Source: Datisca glomerata
Lineage: Eukaryota > Streptophyta > Magnoliopsida > Cucurbitales > Datiscaceae
Length of the DNA: 64,000 nt
NCBI GenBank assembly: GCA_003255025.1
Contig: QANY01000091.1
Coordinates: 498,215 to 562,214 of the forward strand
Reading direction: 5' to 3'
The notes beneath the pieces are model-generated. The model was not told the origin of the DNA. It saw only the letters and a list, made by a program, of their open reading frames with translations, and ran no database searches. Below are positions 55,240 through 64,000 of the stretch, piece by piece. The position numbers and the translations under genes are program-made. The stretch's first letter is position 1; each line of letters starts with the position of its first letter.

Positions 55240-57796
55240 TGAGAATTTGGCTACGTTATGGCACAAGCGTTTAGGCCATATCTCCAGACGGAGAATAGAA
55301 AGACTTGTGTCAGACGAAATTCTCGATTTCTTAGATTTCACAGATTTTGACATTTGTGTTAATTGCACAAAGGGCAAACAAATCGATAAAATGAGATTTG
55401 AAGCCAACAGGACTCAGGATGTCTTAGAACTTATTCATTCTGATATTTGTGGGTCATTCTCTTCGGTCACCTGGAATGGTCAACAATACTTTATAACGTT
55501 CATAGACGATTATTCTAGATATGATACATATATCTCATTCATGAAAAGTCACAATCATTGTAAGGCTGAAGTTGAGAATCAACTCAACAAAAGGATTAAA
55601 AGCGTCAGATTTGACCGAGGTGGTGAGTATTATGGTAGATATCATGGTTCAGGTAAACAACGTCCATGACCGTTTGCTAAATTCCTAGAGGAATACAGTA
55701 TCGTCCCACAGTACACTATGCCGAGTTCGCCCACAATGAATGGTGTTGCTGAAAGATGAAAGAGAACGCTTAAGGACATGGTCATGAGTATGATTAGTCA
55801 TTCGACATTACCAGCATCACTCTGGGGTGAAGCACTTAAGGCTGCCGCATATATCCTTAATAGAGTTCCAACTAAAGTGACTGCCAAAACCCCATATGAG
55901 CTTTGGACCAGCAAGAAACCTAGTCTAAGGCATTTACTCATTTGGGGATGTCCAGCCGAGGCAAGGCCTTATAGGCCTAATGAAAAGAAATTGGACTTAT
56001 AGACGGTAAGTTGTTATTTTGTTGGATACTCTGAAAGATCCAGGGGTACAAGTTTTATGATCCCACATTTAGGTCAATATTTTAGACGGGAAATGCCGGT
56101 TCTTTGAGGATGGCGAGTTTGCGGGGGGAGATACGATTAGGGATTTTGTCATTCATGAGGAATATTCTGATATTCTCATAGGTGTTATTAGCATTGATCA
56201 GGACTAAGTTCCAGACATTGTTCATGACACAACACAAGACAATATCGGAGAACCTCGCATTCAAGAGATTGTTCCGCAAGAATAAACTCTAACACCTCAA
56301 GAACCTATGCCATTAAGGAGATCCACTAGAGAGAGGAGAAATGCAGCGCCAGATGATTACATTGTATTTCTCCAAAAACATGAGTTGAAATTTGTGTGAT
56401 GGAAGATGATCCGATCAACTTTTGTCAAGTCATGGAAAGTTCTAACTCTTAACAGTAGATCGTGCCATGTATTAGGAGATTAAGTCCATGAAGGACAATG
56501 GCGTGCGGGATCTTGTTCCATTACTAGAAGGTGTGAAACTTATTGGTTGCAAATGGATTTTTAAGACCAATAGGGATTCAAAAGATAATGTAGAAAGATA
56601 CAAGGCATGTCTTGTATAAAGAGACTTTCTCTTCGGTTTCTACGAAGGACTCTTTCAAGATTATATGGTGGCACATTTCAATCTTGAGCTGCATCAGATA
56701 GATGTAAAGACAATGTTTCTCCATGGTCACATTGAAGAGACAATCTATATGGTGCAACCAGGAAACTTTGTGTCGGGAGACCTAAAGAATATGGTTTGCA
56801 AACTTTAGAAATCTATCTATGGACTCAAGCAGGAATCTCGACAATGGTATTTTAATTTTCATCAGGTGATCATCTCATTCGGTTTTGAGATAAATTTGGT
56901 CGATGATTGTATATACCATAATTTTTGTGGGAGCAAGCACATTTTTCTAGTTTTATATGTGGATGACATTTTACTTGCCAGCAATGATATAGGCTTATTG
57001 CACGGCACTAAGAGATCTCTAGCTAAGAATTTTGAAACGAAAGATCTTGGTGAAGTCTCTTTTGTATTAGGGATCCAAATACACTGAGATCGTTCTCAGA
57101 GTATTCTTGGATTTCACAAAAGAGCTATATTGAAAAGGTCATTAAACGATATGACATGCAAGATTGTAAACCAGGTGATACCCATATAGCTAAGGGAGAC
57201 AAGTTTGGTCTCAATCAGTGCCCTAAGAATGATTTTGAGGAAAAGGAAATGTAGAAGATCCCCTATGCCTCGGTAGTGGAGAGTCTAATGTATGCTCACA
57301 TTTGTACACATCCTGATATTTGCGTACGTGACTGGGATGTTGGGCAGATACTTAATCAATCCAGGCATAGACCATTGGAAAGTAGAAACGGGTCTTGCAG
57401 TACTTACAGAGAACAAAAGACTACATGCTCATGTATCGGAGGTTGAATCAGATTGAGATCGTTGGATACACTGACTCTGATTTTGCTGGATGCCAAGATA
57501 GTATGAAATCTACGTCGGGCTATATTTTTCTGCTTGCTGGAGGTGTTGTCTCCTGGAAAAGTGTTAAACAGTCTTTTATAGCCTCTTCTACCATGGCAAT
57601 AGAGTTCATAGCATGTTATGAGGCGTCCAATCATGGAATATGGTTACAGAATTTTGTCACGGGGTTGCGCAAAGTGGATAGTATTCAGAGACCACTAAAG
57701 CTATTTTGTAACAATAAATCAACAGTACTTTATTCTAATAACAACAGGAGCTCGAAAAAGTCAAACTACATAGACATCAAGTTCCTAGTTGTTTAA
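55240..57796 (+). pseudogene. Copia pol: integrase, reverse transcriptase, RNase H
   Basis: Integrase: LWHKRLGHISRRRIERLVSD with its HH-CC zinc part (CVNCTKGKQ), catalytic region HSDICGSFSSVTWNGQQYFI and FIDDYSRYDTYISF, then MNGVAER and [19 protein letters not shown] (to about 56000). RT: KLIGCKWIFK-like start near 56540, IYGLKQESRQW at about 56815, and FLVLYVDDILLASND at 56945 with YVDD intact. RNase H: GYTDSDFAGCQDSMKSTSGY and SWKSVKQSFIASSTMAIEFI (57395-57796). The protease that should precede integrase is missing, and stops and frameshifts occur in every part. Confidence 0.85.
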
Positions 57797-58374
57797 TAAA
57801 GGGTTCAAAGTGGACAGTTGTCTATAGAGCACAACGGAACAAACTCCATGATTGCGGATCCGTTTACTAAGGGATTGTCACCCAAGGTGTTTCATGAGCA
57901 CACTACTCGCATGAGTGTCATATTAGTTGATGATTATTAATTCTAGTGAGAGTTTGTAGTTTATTGTTAGATGATTTTTTTCATATAGACATATTTTTCA
58001 ATCATTTTGGTTTATGGAAATTTTAAGATTATTTTCTACAGAAATAAAGTCTTTGGTATTCACACTCTGATTTAGGTATGGTTTGATCTCACTAAGATTT
58101 ATGGAGGACTAGTTGGAAATAGACGTGTTAAGATCACATTACATGAAATTTCTATGCTACACATCCACATCATAATTCATGTCATTCAGTTGTATTGATA
58201 TACGTGACCATTGATGGGTTGAGTTAAGATTGATGTAACAGAGGCCGCTTTGATCCTATGTCTGTATGATTGATGGACCAGAATGGTTATAGATACATTT
58301 CGGCAATGACAGCAAAGTTGAACGCGTACAGTTATTTTTGGCAAAACATAATTATAAGATTTGACACATAGTCT

Positions 58375-58385
58375 AAGTGGGAGAT
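58375..58385 (+). other. Polypurine tract of the copia element
   Basis: AAGTGGGAGAT directly before the 3' LTR, the usual second-strand priming site of copia elements. Confidence 0.85.
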
Positions 58386-58969
58386 TGTTGAATCCTTAAT
58401 CCAACGTTGGACTTATGTGTAAAATAATTATGTGTTGCAGACTATCAAATAAAGTTAAAACCCAATTAAAAGTGATCAACTAAGGTTGGGACGATTGGGG
58501 TTTTAATGTATCTGATAGGTTGTGGACCAATGGACCATTTAATGTGTAGAGACTTTAGCACTCCATATACGTCAATCTTCTTGATTCTAAAGTCAAGGGC
58601 GCTTATTTGAAGCGCCTGTGATAGACGCAGAATATTCTACGATATTGTTTGTGCAAAAGAACCTCAACTTGACAGCTATGAATTATCTATAAGTGGTTAT
58701 GGTCCCCAGGTCACACGATAACGGGAAATCATTCTATGCTCCATAATATCTCATCATTAGAGAAAAATTGAGAGGCTTAATCAAAACGGACTCTCGGATA
58801 GAGAATCGTGTAGATCTGAAAGATCAACCGTTCGGCTCTTAACAGCGATCTATCATCATGGATTTAGGTACGCTTCTGCTCTATATTGTTTTGATATTTG
58901 GTGTGTTCAACATGAGATTTTAAGATTATATACGATACGGTTTGTACTGATAGGATTTTGAATCTAACA
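58386..58969 (+). repeat. 3' LTR of the copia element
   Basis: It starts TGTTGAATCCTTAATCC and ends AATCTAACA. It differs from the 5' LTR by a replaced block (about 58556-58677, about 120 bp against about 46 bp) that holds a perfect small hairpin GGCGCTT / AAGCGCC. Confidence 0.9.
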
Positions 58970-58974
58970 GACCA

Positions 58975-59420
58975 TTCTCCGTCTGTCATATGGAAATTTT
59001 TCTGGCACCCCAACGATGATCGTGGTGAAAACCTCTCGACCTGGTCTACCCAACCAGTAGTTCTTCAAAAACTTGGGATCCCACAACTTGTGATTCCTAA
59101 TATGACCCTACCGTGTTGGGTTCCTATGTATTGAGCTTCTCGAGGCGTTGCTTCTGTATTTTATTGGAGCCATCCATTAAGTTCTCTGAATATCATTTTA
59201 TTCCCATGGTCGGAGTCGTAGGCTTGTCTTGCCTTTGATCCAACGACCTTTCCACCTTTCTCTCTTGTCGTTGTGAACTTATTTCTTCTCTATGATCACA
59301 GCTATACACGAACTCACTCAGATACCCTCGTCGGATCATCATTTCAATTTTGACATGTATCTCTGTGGTAATGGCATTACTTATTAGTGCCTTTTTGTTC
59401 AATGGTGTTCATCACAGGAA
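58975..59420 (-). pseudogene. Second Ty3-gypsy gag remnant
   Basis: The minus strand at 59402-59193 reads HVKIEMMIRRGYLSEFVYSC, matching the LIRRGYLxEFV segment of plant gypsy gag proteins. The same segment occurs in the remnant at about 51300, so these are two separate copies, not one copy split by the copia element. Confidence 0.5.
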
Positions 59421-60900
59421 GGGGAAAAATATTCATATCGTTGAGGGTGCTAAAGACTTGATCTCTTGACATTGTTAATTGTGTGTAGTCTAAAACTTAC
59501 TTTGCGAAAAGGATGGTTTGCTATCTTTCTTCATTAGAGTTGAACCCCAACAGTTCGACTTGTATGCTGAGTCTACCGGCATAATTAGCTCCAGACGTGG
59601 TTTCATCATTCTGATTCGTCCCTCTATTCTAGCCTACATTCTTGGCAATTTCTGTTTCTGTCTGCTTTACTCGAATAAAAAGTCACCGATGATAAAATTA
59701 ATAATTTAGTCGGGCTGAGACATACTATATTTAATGTGGAATTGGAATTTCCTCTCCAAAGTGGTAGAATGTGGTATTTATTAAGATTTGATGAAGGAAT
59801 AGGTTGGGTCCTAAGTAGAACTTAACATGATAAGGTTGTAAGTGCAAGCATGCGTTGGCTGACATAAGCATGATGAGGACTTGGATAAAATTGATTGAAC
59901 CATTACTGCATTTAGAAGGTCCAATGGTGCCGAGCTACGTGGAAGTCACATAAAAGATAACGACAGGCGACGAGTTTAAAATATTTGACCTCATCTCCTC
60001 TTTTGTATTTTAGTTCTGAGTTACCGGATGAATTCTTAGTACTAAATAAGTTTATTTTAAAAGCATATGAACTAACCATTACATGGTGATGGATGAGTTC
60101 ATCTCGAATGATTTTACACGTGTCATTGTTACAAGAGCACGAAGTATTTACTCTTGACATTTGCTAGTCTAACAGATCAAATAGTTAAGGAACATATGAA
60201 AAATTACAGGTTTGAGTTTTTTTTTTTTTTGAAAATCATCCGTTTAATTTATATGAATAATTGGACGATCTCATTATACATATATTATTTATTTTGTGAA
60301 AAGCTCATCAACCTTTTGAACGGTTTTCATTATCTGCTGCAACTATTCACTATGTGTTAGTTGAAATACGTTTTGTATTGAATTTATAACTAAATTGAAA
60401 ATGTAACCAACCATGAAAATGTAAACAAAATGAAAACTTCTCTTTTCTTTGATTGTGCTCTTTATATATTGTAGATAAGAGGTAGAAGTCCATTAGAGTC
60501 TCTAATCTCCTCATTAAAGATATGCGTTTACGAAACTAAAAGACTTTAGTGTTCATTTTTAAAATTTTGACATCTAAGTATGACACAAAATTTCTGAAAA
60601 TTGCCATTCCCCTCGGATGAAAAACAGTAAAACAATATAAACAGTAGAAAGAACCAAAAGTAGAGAAAGAGGAAGAAACAATACAAGATAGATGATAAAA
60701 AAACAGTAAATGGGAAAAATTCTTCTATAAAGGAAGAAGGTCAAATTTACCATAATACATTAATGAAAAATCTGGACTTACACTTCACCTAAAGAGATGG
60801 ACAGCTCTCTCCAACATTGGAGATATTTGTACAGTCACGTTAACTTCATATAAAAACTACCTCACCATTTCTTAATCATTTGTACACCCTTCTTTTTTAT
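59421..60900. other. No gene recognised
   Basis: AT-rich with only short frames. The right end (from about 60600) is probably downstream flank of the Pumilio gene. Confidence 0.5.
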
Positions 60901-61214
60901 AAAGAAAAACCTTTGTTATCTCCTCTCTGCAGATGGATCCGGTGGTGTATTTCGACATCTGAACCACAACTTGACTCTACGTATAAAGCTTAAACTACAA
61001 TGTACATGTTTCCGGTACAAGCAACAAACTTCTCTGTTTTTTTTTCTTTCTTTTTTGGGGTTTATTTCCAGTCGAGCTCATACCTGTCTATAAGAGAGGT
61101 TGAGCCCGTTTGCTCTAGACAGCGACAGCGGAAAAACGAAGCAGAAAAGAGGAAGAGGAAGCTCAGAGACTAGCCTCGGTTAGCTGTACAAACAACTTTC
61201 TTTCTTAATGCCAT

Positions 61215-64000
61215 CTATGCAGGGTGTAGTAGGGACTGAGCAGCAATCCTCCTTTCTGCAAAAGGATTTAGAGGAGCCATTTTCATATACATGTGGAAAT
61301 TCTTTAGACAAATAGTGGAGTATGAAACTGGTAATGGAACGGAAGAATACGTACCCCCAGCAGCAACAAGTTTCTCTACACGTGCAACGATATGCTTCCC
61401 ATATGTGTATTTCTTCAATGCATTCAGATGAACTTTGATTCGAGAAAGAATCAGCTCGCGCTGTTGATCGTCACAAGTCTCGAGAACTTTTTGAACGACA
61501 TAGTTGGCAAACTGATCTTTCATCATTGCCTGACAAGCAAACACAACACAAGGAAACAGCATGGAAATAGTTAGGCATAGCTAGCTTAACCATAGGGAAG
61601 AAATCACTGGCAAGAAAGCACAATATCTAGGAAAATAATTTCTATCAAAGCAAAACACCAGAGGCACGTAATCAAGCTCAATATGAAAGTAACGAAAGCA
61701 GTGCATGTTATTTTTCAACAACTGAACCATCAAATAAAACTCGAAACCCCTTTCCAAAAGATATAGAAATAAGTAAATACCCAAACGTTAGAGAGAGAGA
61801 GACAGATCAACAGACAGACGCAAAAAGAACTTTTTACAAACAGGAGAGAACTTCAAGCTATAAAAGACCAAAATTACCTGAGAGACATCACTCTTCCGTA
61901 AACAAAACAAAGAGAGACCCAGTCCCCAGATCCAAATATAAAAGAGTAGAAGAGCTAGCGAGTTTGATCCATAGGCTTCACAGTACGGCATCGAGAAAAG
62001 CAAAAGAACTTAAAAAGTAAAAAGGAAAAAGAAAAATTATCATAACCCATCATCAGCATAATCCCTGTTCATTCTTATATCGCATCGTTTATTGTGAAAA
62101 TCTAAAACTCATTTGGCAAATGTAACATAATCCTAGGCCTGTAAAATTTTACTTGTGCCAAGTTGCCATGATACAAAACATTAACATATAGTTGAAAGAC
62201 AGTGAGGAATCGAGTCATTTGTATAAGAAAAGATACATCTACAATAAGTTGCATCATCGTCCCCCACCCCATTTGAATATTCAATTGTGGGTTTCTTTTA
62301 GACTACAGAGTAAGAGAAGATAATTGGTTCACCGTGACATCTTCAAGCACACAGACATAACTAACCTGAAGAGGTTCATTCTCATCAGTAGTGCCAAGCA
62401 TCTCATTCACGAGTATCTGACGCTCTGCTGGACCACTGAAAGTCAAGCACTTCTCAACAACATTAGAGGCAAACTTCTGCTGACTCATTTGAACTATCCT
62501 CCCAGCTAATTCCTTAATGATAGCAGAACGCTCATGAGGTTTTCCATGCTCTAGCACATGCTGTTAGAAACAATGAATGTAAGCATTCATATTGAACAAT
62601 AAACCAAAGGACAATGTAATCAAAAGGAAAACTCAGAAACATACAAGATGTGGATGATACCAGGCTAAAAGGACATTTGTTAGTTTAACACTAACAATGG
62701 CAATATTAAAAGCCAGTCAGTAGATTGAATTATCTCATACGAATCTCTTTCAACAGCACAAAACATAAATGCAGAATAAAAAGCATATAATGTGGCTTGT
62801 AGACTATCACAACAATCAGTCCTGTGTCAGGTTTGAGGCATATGTAAGCTACACTTTGTGAGAAGTTTGGTAAAAGTCATGAACCTGAACGACATAATTT
62901 CCATACTGATCTTGGGCCAACATGCTAACAGCTCCTAAAATCTCATCCATAACTTTACTCTGTGTTTTGGGGTCCTGACAGTGCTCTAGAACTCTCTGCC
63001 ACAAGAGAAACATATCATTGTAGATGATATATAACTTGTTTGTTCAAGACAAGCCCTCAAATTAAATTTTCATGGAAAAAAATGCTAAAATTCTCAAAAC
63101 CTGTATCACACGACACCCGTATGGATGTGTTGAAAGAGTCACAACTTGGTCAAAGAATGTTGAGACTATGAAGTGAATTGCGTCTTCAGGTACACACTCT
63201 ATGCACTTCTGGATAACATGATTCCCATTCTGATCACGTACACAACGCATGATATGACCATCAAGCTCTTCAACCATCTTGATCTTCTGGTCTAGATCAA
63301 CAACTTCTATTGCCTGAAAAGTTTGAATGGAATTATCAATTAATTATAATCCTCAGTAGAAAAACTTATACAAGAAACTAGCAATTGCTTCGAAAGCAAA
63401 TCTGTGATGACCAAAGCATAATTCGATGTGTAATCATACAGGCGTTCGGCATAAGAAGCGTAAGCTTTTCAAGCGTGATCGACACATATTTATGAATTCA
63501 GATATGGATGTATTAAGGGTGACTGTCAAAATAAAATGTATTCACCTCTCCCAACAATTGACAAATGCTCTTAAGGTTAAAATAAAAAAAGGCAAAAGAA
63601 AGAGGTTTAGTAGCTGGTGCACAAAGGATAAAAACCAATATGCAAAGAAACAGAAAATACACAATCTGCAGTTAGTTCAGCTATATAGGTATAAATGATA
63701 CCAATACCTTCTGGATCACCCGGCAACCATACATTTGAAGGCTCAGTGTTAGTACATGATTGAAAAGCTTATTGGCCAACTCTCTTCTCTGTGATGGCAG
63801 TCCATGCTCAAAAAACTGTACGGAAATACCAGGTAGTACTTGCGTGAGATCCATCTAGAAAATATAAAACTACTATTTGACAGGAAATAATACAGAAAAC
63901 AATCAAACAACTTTCCCAGTAAATACAAGGAAAAACAGTTACCTTCTGGATAACATAATTACCAAAAACATCAGTCATCAAAGCAAGGGCTTGAGGCATA
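61215..64000 (-). CDS. Pumilio (PUF) RNA-binding protein, C-terminal exons, cut by the window
   Basis: PUF proteins bind UGUA-containing 3' untranslated regions and repress or destabilise the mRNA in the cytoplasm. Exons on the minus strand, all with GT/AG sites: from 64000 to 63943 (FGNYVIQK, repeat 2), 63854-63708 (MYGCRVIQK, repeat 3), 63313-63101 (NGNHVIQK and YGCRVIQ, repeats 4 and 5), 62995-62885 (YGNYVVQ, repeat 6), 62560-62366 (ASNVVEK, repeat 7), 61529-61355 (FANYVVQK, repeat 8, then [18 protein letters not shown]), 61255-61215 ([13 protein letters not shown], stop TAG). The RNA-contact residues are all standard, predicting the usual UGUA-nAUA specificity. The tail matches the Arabidopsis APUM1-6 group. 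Repeat 1 and the N-terminal part lie beyond the window. No breaks were seen; likely functional. Confidence 0.93.

Larger units (their letters stand above)
52788..58969 (+). mobile_element. Ty1-copia retrotransposon, complete in layout but decayed
   Basis: Two related LTRs (52788-53288 and 58386-58969) enclose a primer-binding site, a GC-rich leader block (about 53470-53730), gag, integrase, RT, RNase H and a polypurine tract. The integrase precedes RT, which defines copia. Gag runs directly into the GAG-pre-integrase part at about 55200, so the zinc knuckle and protease are deleted. Many stops. Target duplications are not evident (ACTCA on the left, GACCA on the right). It separates two gypsy-gag remnants. 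Confidence 0.9.

Noticed and set aside
50960..59420. One gypsy element split by the copia insertion
   Set aside because: Both flanking remnants contain the same gag segment, so they cannot be two halves of one copy.
1..64000. tRNA, rRNA and other structured RNA genes
   Set aside because: No cloverleaf, rRNA core or known snRNA/snoRNA box pattern was recognised; a covariance-model scan would be needed to be sure.

Overview
This is a stretch of a flowering-plant nuclear genome, most likely a eudicot. The evidence is spliced plant genes (a Pumilio RNA-binding protein, a LUX/PCL1-type GARP clock factor, a KEOPS Kae1 homologue), plant-type CACTA, hAT, Mutator, Ty1-copia and Ty3-gypsy elements, and an endogenous plant pararetrovirus. 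Only two genes look intact: the single-exon LUX-like gene (minus strand, 38468-39475) and the 3' part of a Pumilio gene (minus strand, 61215 to the window edge). Most of the rest is nested, decayed mobile DNA.

Layout. 1-7.1 kb: a MULE-associated gene with a DUF1985 domain and a Ulp1-type protease domain, split by a 3.9-kb decayed CACTA element (1255-5198). 7.3-25.9 kb: a head-to-tail endogenous pararetrovirus (two nearly full units plus one fragment, all on the minus strand) sitting in arrays of a short palindrome. 26-28.9 kb: a pyrimidine tract, another palindrome array and a decayed Mutator-like transposase. 29.2-31.2 kb: a Kae1/OSGEP pseudogene that still has introns. 31.6-33.0 kb: a non-autonomous hAT element with a target duplication. 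33.5-36.4 kb: an LTR-like block and a third Mutator transposase remnant. 38.5-39.8 kb: the LUX-like gene with an evening element in its promoter. 40.5-45.5 kb: a second Mutator system (PB1-like, MuDR, MULE and SWIM domains, plus an opposing Ulp1 gene) with its own, different palindrome arrays. 46.3-49.7 kb: a plant-mobile-domain pseudogene split by a 2.6-kb solo LTR that carries telomere-like repeats. 50-52.4 kb: gag-like retrotransposon remnants. 52.8-59.0 kb: a complete but decayed Ty1-copia element. 59-60.9 kb: mostly featureless. 61-64 kb: Pumilio.

Two things stand out. First, two divergent Mutator-type systems each carry arrays of a short, nearly perfect palindrome. The two palindromes differ in sequence but share a (A)CTAC...GTAG(T) frame. 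The arrays recur in the same places: inside introns and immediately 5' of the transposase and Ulp1 coding parts, each set headed by a TTC-rich tract. Second, one unit of the endogenous pararetrovirus encodes an AlkB-like 2-oxoglutarate/Fe(II) dioxygenase domain with all its catalytic residues, at the place where the sister unit carries the end of RNase H. The pararetrovirus is broken by stops and frameshifts throughout and its reverse-transcriptase active site is mutated in both units.
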